NCBI RefSeq assembly: GCF_032401055.1
Contig: NZ_CP135529.1
Location: 3,470,501 to 3,534,500, forward strand
Length of the DNA: 64,000 bases
Source: Tardiphaga sp. 709
Lineage (GTDB): Bacteria > Pseudomonadota > Alphaproteobacteria > Rhizobiales > Xanthobacteraceae
Reading direction: 5' to 3'
Each line of letters opens with the position of its first letter. Positions within the stretch are counted from its first letter, which is position 1. Both the position numbers and the translations under genes were made by a program. This document shows positions 45,260 to 57,100 of the stretch, one piece after another. The notes beneath the pieces were generated by a model. The model did not search any database, was not told the origin of the DNA, and saw only the letters and a program-made list of their open reading frames with translations.

Positions 45260-47830
45260 TCACAAATTCCGTAACACGGTGGCAGGCTTCTGGTTCAAGG
45301 CTACCAACGTACCCACCAGGCCCAGGCCCACTGTGACAATTAGCGCCGCCAGCACGACGCCAGCCGCACTGCCAGCCTGCCAGACAAAGCTCAGCGTCAT
45401 CAGGCGCGTGACGATCAGCCACGCCGCCACCGAGCCGGCGATGACCCCAAACACTGCCGTGGCCAGGCCGATCATCAGGTATTCGAGTGCATAGGCACCT
45501 AGAAGCCGCGCACGCGTGGCGCCGAGGGTCTTGAGGATCACGGCGTCATAGACGCGATGCCGGTGACCGGCGGCCAGCGCGCCACCGAGCACGAGAATGG
45601 CCGAGAGCAGCGTCACCGCGCTGGTACCGCGGATCGCCAGCACGAGATTTGTGACAACCGATCCCACAGTGTCGAGCGCTTCCCGGACCCGGACGGTGGT
45701 GATCATCGGGAATGCGTCGGCCACCGCCTTGACCAGACCTGCGTCCTGGGACGGATCGGACTTCGGTTCGGTCAGCGTGGCAATATGGGTATGCGGCGCA
45801 CCGCGGAAGGTATTGGGCGAGAACACCAGCACGAAATTGATGCCGAGGCTCTGCCAGTCGACGGACCGCATATTGCCGATCCTGGCGGTGATATCGCGGC
45901 CGAGCACGTTGACGGTGACCTCGTCGCCGAGTTTGAGCCCGAGCCCGTCGGCCAGCTTCTTCTCGAACGACACCAGTGGCGGGCCGCTATAGTCGGGCGC
46001 CCACCATTCGCCCTCGACCAGCTTGGAACCACGCGGAACCTCGTTGGTGTAACTGAGGCCGCGGTCGCTCTGCAGTACCCATTCGGCATCGGATGACGGC
46101 TTGAGGTCTTCTGCCTTGACGCCGCGCGCGGCAACGATCCGACCCCGCAGCATCGGCACATCCTCGACGGTCGACTGCGGCTGCTTCTCCTTGAGAAATG
46201 CGCTGAAGCGGTCGGCCTCGGTGGAGGGAATGTCGATGAAATAGAACGACGGCGCCTTCTCCGGCAGCGCTGCCATGAACTGCCGGCGCAGATTGCCGTC
46301 GATCTGGGTGACGGTCACCAGCACCGTCAGGCCGAGCCCGAGCGACATCACCACCGACGGAGTCAGCGCGCCCGGCCGGTAGATATTGGCAATAGCCAGC
46401 CGCAGCATGGTCATGCTCGGCCGCGGTAATTTGCGCGCAAAAGCCATCAATGCGCCGGCGATACCGCGCAGCAAGGCGAAAACGACCATCGACGACACCA
46501 CGAACACGGCAGCAACCCGTTTGTCGTAAGCGAGCCCGACCACCACCGCGATCAGTAGCCCGACCACGAGTGCCATCCAGAGCATATAGCGCAGCTTCGG
46601 CCGGTGCGATTCCGTCAGTGCCGCATCACGAAACAGCGCCGCAACCGGCACGTCGTGTACGCGCGCCAAGGGCCATAGGCCGAAGGCCAGCGCCGTCAGC
46701 AGCCCGTACAGCAACGACAGCGCCAGCTCGCCGAGATGAAGCACCGGCACCACCGGCAGCGGCAGCAGCTTGCCGAACAGGCCGACAATGGCAAACGGCA
46801 GGGAAGCACCGACCACCATACCGATCAGCGAGCCGATCACCGCCAGCACCAGCACCTGGGTGAGGTAGATCGCGAATACGTCGCGGCCGGTCGCACCAAG
46901 CGCTTTCAACGACGCGATGACGTCGCGGCGGCGGTCGATATGGCTCTTCACGGCATTGGCGACACCGACGCCGCCGACCAGCAGGGACGCGAGGCCGACC
47001 AACGTCAGGAACTGGGTGAATCGCGTGATGGTGCGCTCGAGCTGCGGCGATGCATTGTCACGCGAACGGATTTCCCAGCCTGCTTGCGGCAATTGGACAC
47101 GCGCATCGTCGGCCAGCGCCTTGGCAGCGCGATCGCCGGAAACGGTGTCCGGCAGGCGAACACGGTAGATCCAGCGCACCAGACTGCCGGGCTGCAGAAG
47201 CTTGGTGGCGCGCAGAGCGTCCTCACTGGTGAGGAAACGCGGCGCGAAACCGACACCGCCGGCGAGTTTGTCGGGCTCCGCTGAAATTTCGCTGCGAAGC
47301 TCGAACGTCGCATTACCGACCGTGAGGCGGTCACCAACCTTGAGGCCTAGCCGGGCCATCAATGTCGTATCCGTCGCGGCGCCATAGGCCCCGTCACGTT
47401 CGGCGAGCAGATCGCTCATCGGCATGTCCGGCGCCAGGGTCGCCTTGCCGAGCAAGGGATAGCTGCCATCGACGGCCTTGATCTCAACAAGCGCAAGATT
47501 GCCGTCCGGCGCGCGCGCCATGCCGCGCAGCGTTGCGGCAACCGACACTGCACCGCGTGCGCGCAAGAAGGCGAGTTCGTCCGGCTTGGCCTCACGCTGC
47601 ATCAGCGAGAATGCCACGTCGCCGCCGAGCAGCGTACGGCCTTCGCGCGCCACGCCCTCGCCCAAACTTGCCGCGACCGAGCCGACGCCGGCGATGGCCA
47701 TGACGCCCAGCGCGATGCAGGCGATGAAAACGTAAAAGCCGCGCAGGCCGCTGCGCATCTCGCGGAAAGCGTAACGCAACGCCAGCGACGGGCCTCGGCT
47801 GTTAGGAATGGTCTCGGTGATGGTGGTCAT
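45260..47830 (-). CDS. ABC transporter permease, FtsX/MacB-type (YbbP-like)
   Basis: An 856-residue permease with about ten transmembrane helices and large periplasmic MacB-type domains between them. It begins SLALRYAFREMRSGLRGFYV with the first helix and has two FtsX domains (around VGGVGVANAVKSHIDRRRDV and, at the end, VILKTLGATRARLLGAYALE). This is the E. coli YbbP architecture; the ATPase YbbA homologue lies 4 bases upstream. The pair probably moves hydrophobic or lipid-type substrates across the inner membrane by mechanotransmission. The start at 47830 fits the gene pair. Confidence 0.9.
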   Translation of the reverse strand: MTTITETIPNSRGPSLALRYAFREMRSGLRGFYVFIACIALGVMAIAGVGSVAASLGEGVAREGRTLLGGDVAFSLMQREAKPDELAFLRARGAVSVAATLRGMARAPDGNLALVEIKAVDGSYPLLGKATLAPDMPMSDLLAERDGAYGAATDTTLMARLGLKVGDRLTVGNATFELRSEISAEPDKLAGGVGFAPRFLTSEDALRATKLLQPGSLVRWIYRVRLPDTVSGDRAAKALADDARVQLPQAGWEIRSRDNASPQLERTITRFTQFLTLVGLASLLVGGVGVANAVKSHIDRRRDVIASLKALGATGRDVFAIYLTQVLVLAVIGSLIGMVVGASLPFAIVGLFGKLLPLPVVPVLHLGELALSLLYGLLTALAFGLWPLARVHDVPVAALFRDAALTESHRPKLRYMLWMALVVGLLIAVVVGLAYDKRVAAVFVVSSMVVFALLRGIAGALMAFARKLPRPSMTMLRLAIANIYRPGALTPSVVMSLGLGLTVLVTVTQIDGNLRRQFMAALPEKAPSFYFIDIPSTEADRFSAFLKEKQPQSTVEDVPMLRGRIVAARGVKAEDLKPSSDAEWVLQSDRGLSYTNEVPRGSKLVEGEWWAPDYSGPPLVSFEKKLADGLGLKLGDEVTVNVLGRDITARIGNMRSVDWQSLGINFVLVFSPNTFRGAPHTHIATLTEPKSDPSQDAGLVKAVADAFPMITTVRVREALDTVGSVVTNLVLAIRGTSAVTLLSAILVLGGALAAGHRHRVYDAVILKTLGATRARLLGAYALEYLMIGLATAVFGVIAGSVAAWLIVTRLMTLSFVWQAGSAAGVVLAALIVTVGLGLVGTLVALNQKPATVLRNL

Positions 47831-47834
47831 CGGA

Positions 47835-48575
47835 TCAGGCCGTCTCGACCCAGTTGCGCTCGGTGGCGGGCCCATCGATCCGACCGGAACGTAATCGCAC
47901 CACGCGGTCGCAGCGATGCGCCAGCGTATTGTCGTGGGTCACCAGCACCAGCGTCATGCCGCGCTGCGCGTGCTGCGCGAACAAGAGATCGACGATCTGG
48001 CCGCCGGTGGATTCGTCGAGATTGCCAGTCGGCTCGTCGGCGACCAGGATCGCGGGATCTGGCGCCAATGCGCGCGCCAACGCGACGCGCTGCTGTTCGC
48101 CACCAGACAGCTGGGTCGGATAGTGATGCAGACGGGCGCCGAGGCCGACCGCTTCCAGCTCGCGCGCCGCACGGCCGGCCGGATCGGGATGACCTGCCAG
48201 CTCCAGCGGTACCGCGACATTCTCCAGCGCAGTCATGGTCGGGATCAGGTGAAAGGACTGGAAGACGATGCCTACATGACGGCCGCGAAACCGCGCCAAT
48301 CCGTCCTCATCGAGATCATTGAAAGAGGTGCCATTGACCACCACCTGACCGGAGTCAGGACGCTCCAGCCCCGCCATCACCATCAGCAGCGTGGACTTGC
48401 CGGAGCCCGACGGGCCAATCAGCCCGATCGCTTCACCCGATCCGACGCGCAGGCTGATATCCTTGAGGATATGCACGCGCGCCGCGCCGGTGCCGAGCGA
48501 GAGGTTGATGTTCGAGATTGAAATGGTGTCCGGCGAAACGCCGGCCGATGATGAGGCTTCAATGAAAGTATCCAT
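47835..48575 (-). CDS. ABC transporter ATP-binding protein (YbbA/LolD-like)
   Basis: A 246-residue ATPase. Walker A GPSGSGKSTLLMVMAGLERP, the signature QLSGGEQQRVALARAL, Walker B ILVADEPTGNLD and the switch LVTHD are intact. Its partner permease (YbbP-like) follows directly. The E. coli ybbA-ybbP pair is divergent from tesA; here a tesA-like gene is divergent from the same point, and the two start codons even share bases (CATG at 48573-48576). Confidence 0.92.
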   Translation of the reverse strand: MDTFIEASSSAGVSPDTISISNINLSLGTGAARVHILKDISLRVGSGEAIGLIGPSGSGKSTLLMVMAGLERPDSGQVVVNGTSFNDLDEDGLARFRGRHVGIVFQSFHLIPTMTALENVAVPLELAGHPDPAGRAARELEAVGLGARLHHYPTQLSGGEQQRVALARALAPDPAILVADEPTGNLDESTGGQIVDLLFAQHAQRGMTLVLVTHDNTLAHRCDRVVRLRSGRIDGPATERNWVETA

Positions 48576-49280
48576 GCGAGCTTCATATGGCACTTCGTTT
48601 GCGGCGGTCGAGGGGCTGCTGCGCACGTTTATGTGGCTGGTCGTCGCCGGGCTGACAGTCGTACTTCCGATCCCCACCGCTACGGCGCAGACGGCCGCCA
48701 CCGGCATGGCCAAGCCCGTCAAACTGGTCGTGCTGGGGGACTCCTGAGCGCAGGTTATGGCCTGCCGGCGGCAGCCGCGTTTCCGGTCCGGCTACAAAAG
48801 GCCCTGAAGGACAAGGGGATAGAGGTCGAGATGATCAATGCCGGTGTATCCGGGGATACCACCTCGGGCGGCCTCGGCCGGCTCGACTGGTCGGTGCCCG
48901 AGGGGACGCAGGGCGTGATCGTCGAACTCGGCGCCAACGACGCGCTGCGCGGCACCGATCCGAAGGTCCCGCGTGCGGCACTCACCGAGATATTGACGCG
49001 GCTGAAGGCCCGCAACGTCGCCGTGCTTCTCTGCGGCATGGTGGCACCGCCGAACTACGGCGCCGACTATGCGGAAAAGTTCAATTCGATCTATCCGGAT
49101 CTCGCCAAGCAATTTGGCGTGCCGCTCTATTCGTTCTTTCTCGAAGGCGTCGCCGGTGACAGTAAGCTCAACCAGGCCGACGCGATGCATCCGACAGCAG
49201 AGGGCGTGGACATCGTCGTGAAAAACATCCTGCCCAGCGTCGAGGCATTTGTCGGCACGATCGCTGGGCAACGCAGTTGA
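48574..49280 (+). pseudogene. Frameshifted TesA-like arylesterase / acyl-thioesterase I (SGNH)
   Basis: The first part encodes a signal peptide (WLVVAGLTVVLPIPTATAQ) and the block I nucleophile motif VVLGDS, then hits TGA at 48745-48747. The rest, SAGYGLPAAAAFPVRLQ onward, is in another frame and contains INAGVSGDTTSGG (block II), GAND (block III) and DAMHPTAEG (block V). One missing base after the Ser codon (GAC TCC C|TG AGC expected) restores a normal family protein of about 215-235 residues. Otherwise all catalytic blocks are intact, so the defect is recent or a sequencing error. Start at 48574 or 48631. Confidence 0.9.
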
Positions 49281-49507
49281 AAAACAGGCAGCCTCAACCT
49301 TAACGACGGTTTTTCACGGAACCTTCATGCACCGAGCGCGGCATCTGCTTCGCAGAGTCACAGAAGTCGGGTAAAAAAAGACATCGGTGATTCGTCACCG
49401 GCTCGTTTGTTCGGGCATGATTTTCGCCGAGGGGTGCGGGCGTGCGTAAGCACACCGTAGTCAGCACCTTTCGGCGAAAATCGCGCCCCGGCAAAGAGGA
49501 GCTGACT

Positions 49508-50044
49508 ATGCCGCGTTTGTTCGCCGGACTGGAGATACCAGCCGAGATCGGCCAGACATTGGCCAATTTGCGTGGCGGCCTGCCAGGCGCACGCTGGATC
49601 GATCCCGAAAATTATCATGTCACGCTTCGCTTCATCGGCGATATCGATGGCGTTTCCGCCAACGAAATCGCCGATCTGATGTCGCGCGTGGAACGCCGAC
49701 CCTTCGAGGTCGCGGTGCGCGGCCTGTCGAGCTTCGGCGGCAAGAAGCCCCGCGCTGTCGTCGCCTCGGTTGATCCGAGCCGTCCGCTGCTTGAACTGCA
49801 ATCCGAACTGGAACGGCTGGTGCGCCGCTGCGGGCTCGAGCCCGAGGGCCGCAAATTCACGCCGCATGTCACGCTGGCCCGGCTGCGCGATTCCTGCGAC
49901 CGTGACGTCGCCGACTATCTTTCGGTGCGTGGCTACTTCCCGACGAAGATCTTCACCGCCTCGCGCTTCGTACTGTTCTCCTCGCGGGCATCCACGGGCG
50001 GCGGCCCTTATCTGGTCGAGGATTCCTACGCGCTCTGCGCATGA
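49508..50044 (+). CDS. thpR: RNA 2',3'-cyclic phosphodiesterase (2H family)
   Basis: A 178-residue 2H phosphoesterase that opens 2',3'-cyclic phosphates on RNA ends. The two HxTL motifs are ENYHVTLRFIGD and FTPHVTLARLRD. The start MPRLFAGLEIP at 49508 follows GAGGAG. Lies downstream of the tesA-like gene in the order usual for this family of genomes. Confidence 0.92.
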   Translation: MPRLFAGLEIPAEIGQTLANLRGGLPGARWIDPENYHVTLRFIGDIDGVSANEIADLMSRVERRPFEVAVRGLSSFGGKKPRAVVASVDPSRPLLELQSELERLVRRCGLEPEGRKFTPHVTLARLRDSCDRDVADYLSVRGYFPTKIFTASRFVLFSSRASTGGGPYLVEDSYALCA

Positions 50045-50109
50045 GCGCATATCCGCTTCGACCAATTCGCATCTTGCATTTTCCGGGCGCATGGGGCCGT
50101 TAGGGCCCC

Positions 50110-51294
50110 ATGTCGTCCAGCCCTCCGCAATCCTTCCGCGAACAATATCAAGCCCTCGTAGCCTCCGGCGCTATCGAGGCTGACCCGGCGCAGGCCGGCG
50201 CCGTCGAGGCCATCGCGGCGCTCGATGTTGCGCTGTCCACCTATAAGCCACCGCGCAAGCAGGGCTTCTTCGGACGCCTGTTCGGCGACAAGGATATGCA
50301 ACCGCCGCGCGGTCTCTACGTCCATGGCGAGGTCGGCCGCGGCAAGACCATGCTGATGGACCTGTTCTTCGAAGCCAGCGCGGTCACGCACAAGCGTCGC
50401 GCTCATTTCCATGAGTTCATGGCCGACACCCATGAGCGCATCTATAATTTTCGCCAGAAAATCGCGAGCGGCGAGCTCCCCGACGGCGATGTCATCGCGC
50501 TGACGGCGAATTCGATCTTCGACGAAGCCTGGCTCCTCTGCTTCGACGAATTTCACGTCACCGACATCGCCGATGCGATGATCCTCGGCCGACTGTTCGC
50601 ACGGCTGTTCGAACTCGGCACCGTCGTCTTCGCGACGTCCAACGTCGAACCCGTCAATCTCTATAAAGGCGGCCTCAACCGCGCGCTGTTTTTGCCATTC
50701 ATCAAACAGATCGAAGAGCATATGGAAGTGCGCAAACTGGATTCGCGCACCGACTATCGATTGGAAAAACTGGCCGGCGTAAAGAGCTGGCTGGTGCCGG
50801 ACGACGATGCAGCAAAGGCCGCGCTCGACAAGGCTTGGGCAAAGCTCACGGGCGGCGCACCGGCAAAGTCGCGCAATATCTCGATCAAGGGCCGCACGCT
50901 GCGTGTTCCCCTGGAAGCGCAGGGCGTGGCCCGGTTTTCATTTGGGGACCTCTGCGAGAAGCCGCTTGGCGCGTCAGACTATCTGAAACTGGCGCACGAC
51001 TATCACACGCTCTTCATCGAACATATTCCGATGATGGACTACGGCGACCGCAACGCCGCCAAGCGCTTCATCGCGCTGATCGACACGCTCTATGACAATG
51101 CCGTGAAGCTGATGGCCTCAGCCGCCGGCGAACCGCACGCGCTGTATCAGGCCAGCGAAGGTTTCGAGGCAATGGAATTCGCGCGGACCGCGTCGCGGCT
51201 GTTCGAGATGGGTTCAGAAACATATCTGGCCCTGCCCCATGGCCGCAGCGATTCCACGGCGTCAGGCGCCACCACGGGCCTGGTCGAAACCTGA
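50110..51294 (+). CDS. zapE: Cell division protein ZapE (AFG1-like ATPase)
   Basis: A 394-residue AAA-type ATPase. The Walker A motif is GLYVHGEVGRGKTMLMDLFF and the Walker B region LLCFDEFHVTDIADAMILGR; both are AFG1/ZapE signatures. ZapE modulates FtsZ ring constriction in E. coli, and the mitochondrial homologue Afg1/LACE1 handles respiratory-chain subunits. It is upstream of mdh, as in many alphaproteobacteria, with about 200 bases between them. Confidence 0.92.
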   Translation: MSSSPPQSFREQYQALVASGAIEADPAQAGAVEAIAALDVALSTYKPPRKQGFFGRLFGDKDMQPPRGLYVHGEVGRGKTMLMDLFFEASAVTHKRRAHFHEFMADTHERIYNFRQKIASGELPDGDVIALTANSIFDEAWLLCFDEFHVTDIADAMILGRLFARLFELGTVVFATSNVEPVNLYKGGLNRALFLPFIKQIEEHMEVRKLDSRTDYRLEKLAGVKSWLVPDDDAAKAALDKAWAKLTGGAPAKSRNISIKGRTLRVPLEAQGVARFSFGDLCEKPLGASDYLKLAHDYHTLFIEHIPMMDYGDRNAAKRFIALIDTLYDNAVKLMASAAGEPHALYQASEGFEAMEFARTASRLFEMGSETYLALPHGRSDSTASGATTGLVET

Positions 51295-52467
<1,173 letters not shown>

Positions 52468-52482
52468 GATCAAGCTCACTTC

Positions 52483-52508
52483 ACCGGCACCCTCTGGGTG
52501 CCGGTTTT
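52483..52508 (+). terminator. Terminator after mdh
   Basis: Arms ACCGGCACCC (52483-52492) and GGGTGCCGGT (52496-52505) around TCT, followed by T residues. Confidence 0.88.
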
Positions 52509-52673
52509 GCATTTGACGACGTTGGCAAACACTGCAACGAACCCCTCAGCCAATTCGTCCGTCACGCGGAATTATCGTCGGCTTTGACTTGCAGCATGCT
52601 TGGTATACGGTATGCCAGTTCAAAGAAAATGACGTGAATTCCAAGTTCACCATCCGGGGTTCGGGAGCAACTT

Positions 52674-53870
<1,197 letters not shown>

Positions 53871-53874
53871 GCCG

Positions 53875-54759
53875 ATGTCCGTCCTGATCGACAAGAACAC
53901 CAAGGTCATCTGCCAGGGCTTTACCGGCAAGAACGGCACCTTCCACTCCGAACAGGCGATTGCCTACGGCACCAAGATGGTCGGCGGCACTTCGCCGGGC
54001 AAAGGCGGCTCGACACATATCGGCCTGCCGGTGTTCGACACCGTGGCCGAAGCCCGCGACAAGACCGGCGCCGATGCATCCGTGATCTACGTGCCGCCGC
54101 CGGGCGCAGCCGATGCGATCTGCGAAGCGATCGATGCGGAAATCCCGCTGATCGTCTGCATCACTGAAGGCATTCCGGTGCTCGACATGGTGCGCGTCAA
54201 GCGTTCGCTGTCCGGCTCCAAGTCACGCCTCATCGGGCCGAACTGCCCGGGCGTCGTCACCGCCGGTGAATCGAAGATCGGCATCATGCCGGCCAACATC
54301 TTCAAGCCCGGCAGCGTCGGCATCCTGTCGCGCTCCGGCACGCTGACCTATGAAGCTGTGTTCCAGACCACCCAGGCCGGCCTCGGCCAGAGCTCGGCAG
54401 TCGGCATCGGCGGCGACCCAGTCAAGGGCACCGAATTCATCGACGTGCTCGAGATGTTCCTGGCCGACCCCAAGACCACCTCGATCATCATGATCGGCGA
54501 AATCGGTGGTTCGGCGGAAGAAGACGCGGCGCAGTTCATCAAGGACGAAGCCAAGCGCGGCCGCAAGAAGCCGATGGTCGGCTTCATCGGCGGCGTCACC
54601 GCACCTCCCGGTCGTCGCATGGGCCATGCCGGCGCCATCGTCTCGGGCGGCAAGGGCGACGCCCAGTCGAAGATCGCCGCCATGGAAGCCGCCGGCATCC
54701 GCGTCTCGCCGTCACCGGCCCGCCTCGGCACCACGCTGGTGGATGTGCTGAAGGGCTAA
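53875..54759 (+). CDS. sucD: Succinyl-CoA synthetase, alpha subunit
   Basis: A 294-residue CoA-binding subunit. The CoA fold start [20 protein letters not shown] and the active-site His in [17 protein letters not shown], which is phosphorylated during catalysis, are present. It works with SucC to make ATP/GTP from succinyl-CoA. In related rhizobia sucA follows directly (mdh-sucCDAB); here a terminator and a four-gene cassette intervene. Confidence 0.97.
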   Translation: MSVLIDKNTKVICQGFTGKNGTFHSEQAIAYGTKMVGGTSPGKGGSTHIGLPVFDTVAEARDKTGADASVIYVPPPGAADAICEAIDAEIPLIVCITEGIPVLDMVRVKRSLSGSKSRLIGPNCPGVVTAGESKIGIMPANIFKPGSVGILSRSGTLTYEAVFQTTQAGLGQSSAVGIGGDPVKGTEFIDVLEMFLADPKTTSIIMIGEIGGSAEEDAAQFIKDEAKRGRKKPMVGFIGGVTAPPGRRMGHAGAIVSGGKGDAQSKIAAMEAAGIRVSPSPARLGTTLVDVLKG

Positions 54760-54786
54760 GCTGAGCTCAAGAGCGCTGAGAATAAG

Positions 54787-54815
54787 AAAGGCCCGCTCGT
54801 GAGAGCGGGCCTTTT
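54787..54815 (+). terminator. Terminator after sucD
   Basis: AAAGGCCCGCTC (54787-54798) pairs with GAGCGGGCCTTT (54803-54814) around GTGA; TTTTGTTTT tail. Confidence 0.92.
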
Positions 54816-54835
54816 GTTTTGACACTCTGACTGGA

Positions 54836-54876
54836 TCGCCCGGTCAAAGCGCGCAAGTGAGCGCCAGGCCGGGCGA
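54836..54876. repeat. TCGCCCGG...CCGGGCGA palindromic repeat
   Basis: Perfect 8-base outer arms (54836-54843 and 54869-54876) inside a GGATCGCCCGGTCAA...CCGGGCGACGACA element, another common Bradyrhizobium-group intergenic repeat. It marks the left border of the cassette lying between sucD and sucA. Confidence 0.65.
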
Positions 54877-54889
54877 CGACACTGGAGTT

Positions 54890-55768
54890 CTACGCCGCCT
54901 GCGCCTGCTTCTCGCCAACCAGCGGCAAACCTTCCTCGATCGGATACTTCGTATCGCGGCTCCATTCGTTCCACGACCCGAAGTACATCCTGACATCGGC
55001 GACGCCCGCGTTCTTCAGCGCGAGGAACGTGTTCGACGCCCGCGCGCCTTTGAAACAATAGAGATAGACAGTGGTCGACGGCGTGATGCCGACGGTCGCG
55101 CATTCGGCGAGGATCTCGTTCTTCGACTTGAAGCGCGGACCTTCCGATGTCGGCTTCATCATGCGGTACCACTCGATCCAGACAGCACCGGGAATGCGGC
55201 CCATGCGCGGGCAGAAATCCTTGCCGTAAGGCGACGAGCTTTCGCCGATCCACTCGTCGACATCGCGCACGTCGAGGATGGCGATCGACGGATTGCCGAG
55301 CGCGCCCTGCATGGTGCCTGCATCGATCAGGATCGAACCGGCTTCCGGCTTGATGGCGAAGGATGCTGCTGGCGGCGTCGGAACATCCGTGGTGGTCGGC
55401 AGGCCCTTCATGGTCCAGGCCTCAAAGCCGCCATGCAGAACCTTGATCCTGGGATAGCCAAGAAACTCCAGCAGAAAGTAGCCGCGGCAGGACTGGCCGA
55501 AGCCGGAATTCATCGACTGTTCGTAGATCACGGCCGTCTCACTGCCGGAGAGGCCTGCACCGCCAAACGCTTCGGCGAACTTCTTCTTCAACTCGTCCAT
55601 GCCTTCCGGCGTCGAGGTGGCGAGGAACGTAAAGATCTCATGGAGATTGACGGCGCCGGGGATATGCCCGGCCGCATAGGCGTCGGGATTGCGCGTGTCG
55701 ATGATGACACAAGGTTCTGACTTCATGAACGTGACGAGGTCGTCTGCGGAAATGAGAACTTCAGCCAT
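54890..55768 (-). CDS. Sulfurtransferase with two rhodanese domains
   Basis: A 292-residue tandem rhodanese. The N-terminal inactive domain has VIIDTRNPDAYAAGHIPGAV. The C-terminal catalytic domain has AILDVRDVDEWIGE and the active-site Cys in VYLYCFKGARASNT. The loop is CFKGAR rather than the CRKGVT of thiosulfate sulfurtransferases or the CGSGVT of mercaptopyruvate enzymes, so the sulfur donor is uncertain. Ribosome site GGAGG. Third gene downstream of the osmC promoter and probably part of that unit, though 125 bases separate it from the ACAD gene. Confidence 0.88.
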   Translation of the reverse strand: MAEVLISADDLVTFMKSEPCVIIDTRNPDAYAAGHIPGAVNLHEIFTFLATSTPEGMDELKKKFAEAFGGAGLSGSETAVIYEQSMNSGFGQSCRGYFLLEFLGYPRIKVLHGGFEAWTMKGLPTTTDVPTPPAASFAIKPEAGSILIDAGTMQGALGNPSIAILDVRDVDEWIGESSSPYGKDFCPRMGRIPGAVWIEWYRMMKPTSEGPRFKSKNEILAECATVGITPSTTVYLYCFKGARASNTFLALKNAGVADVRMYFGSWNEWSRDTKYPIEEGLPLVGEKQAQAA

Positions 55769-55893
55769 TGAAAGCCTCCACTGTGTTGAACCGTCGTTGT
55801 TGAATCGTTTGTGCTGAATCGCCTGTCGTTTCGCCGTGACTTAAGTCAATTCGCTTTCTGTTCGCGTAATCGGGTTCATTTGCATGATCGGGA

Positions 55894-57033
55894 TCACGCC
55901 CCGCCCTGGTCTCCCTGATAGTCGCGCGCATTGTCTGCGAGCATTTTTCTGAGCTGCTTGGTGGCGGGAGTGACGATCGCCACGAAATAGGCTTCACGCA
56001 GCCGGCGCTGGGCGCGGTGCGATTTCAGATAGCCACGGGCGCCACAATGCAGCATGGCTGCATGTGCTGCGGCGACGGCGGCATCGCCCGCGCGCAGACG
56101 CAGTTCGACGACGCTGCGCCAATAGGCATTGCTGGTATCAAAGGGCGTGGCGACGAGCATCATCGTCTCGGCTTCCATCTTCGCCAGCAGACCCGCGAAA
56201 TCCTCGGGCTGCTGCGGCAGGAAGCAATTGACGTGGGCGAGCGACGGCTTGACGCTCTCCATGATAGCAACGCAATCGCGCACCAGTCCGAGGCCCATGC
56301 CCATCTGCATCAGGATGAACCCCGCGCGAATTTTCTTCACGAAAGGCATCGCCGGTGCCGCGAGCACCTGATCGTCGGGAATGAAGACATCGCGGAATTG
56401 CACGGCGTAGGTGCCGGTACCGTCCATGGCGAGGAACGGCTTGCATGGCGTCAGCGAGAGATTCTCGTCTGCGCAGTCGGCGAGGAACATCACCTTCTCG
56501 CCGGAGCCGTCATCGAGTTCGAAGATGGTGCCGAACATGTGGTCGGGACCAAGATTCGACACCCATGGCAGAGCACCGCGCACGATATAGCCGCCATCAA
56601 TGCGGCGACCTTTCAGCTTGAGCTTCTCGATGCCAAAGAAGCTCTTCATCGGATTGGAGAGGCCGGTGCCGCCAAGCAGCTTGCCGCTCGTGGCATCGCT
56701 CAGATACTTCGCCTTCAGTGCGGCGTTGTCTGAGTTGAGGATGTACCAGACCAGCGTGTTCTGGCACCACGCCATGAAGGCCGTGGAGCCGCAGGTCTCG
56801 CCGATAGTGGTGATGCCCGCGATCGTCTCGCCGAGATCCGCGTGTGCCGACCAGGCACCGACATCGCCGAGATGACGTAGCGCCCGATCCGGATAGATCG
56901 TGCCTTCATCGATCTCCAAAGCGATCGGCGAAAGATCGGTGCGCGCGACGGCAGCTATTCGTTCAACGAGCGACGGCGTGTCGCCCGTCACCTCAACATC
57001 GTCAGATTTCCGCAGCACTGCCGTCGTGGTCAT
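55894..57033 (-). CDS. Acyl-CoA-dehydrogenase-family flavoprotein
   Basis: A 379-residue protein with an ACAD-type middle and C-terminal fold. Visible features include the GGTGLSNPMKSFFGIE region of the flavin/substrate-binding strand, the VRGALPWVSNLGPDHMFGTI middle domain and a helical C-terminus (LRAGDAAVAAAHAAMLHCGA, then RGYLKSHRAQRRLREAYFVA). No catalytic Glu is assignable with confidence. It could be a dehydrogenase or a flavin-dependent monooxygenase such as the DszC/SfnB-type relatives. Start MTTTAVLRKSDDVEVTG follows GGAGATC. Second gene of the osmC unit. Confidence 0.8.
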   Translation of the reverse strand: MTTTAVLRKSDDVEVTGDTPSLVERIAAVARTDLSPIALEIDEGTIYPDRALRHLGDVGAWSAHADLGETIAGITTIGETCGSTAFMAWCQNTLVWYILNSDNAALKAKYLSDATSGKLLGGTGLSNPMKSFFGIEKLKLKGRRIDGGYIVRGALPWVSNLGPDHMFGTIFELDDGSGEKVMFLADCADENLSLTPCKPFLAMDGTGTYAVQFRDVFIPDDQVLAAPAMPFVKKIRAGFILMQMGMGLGLVRDCVAIMESVKPSLAHVNCFLPQQPEDFAGLLAKMEAETMMLVATPFDTSNAYWRSVVELRLRAGDAAVAAAHAAMLHCGARGYLKSHRAQRRLREAYFVAIVTPATKQLRKMLADNARDYQGDQGGA

Positions 57034-57100
57034 GTCGATCTCCGTCACACGCAAGGAAGAGAGACTGCGGCCGCATCGCTGCGGCCGCGCTAACTCACAT

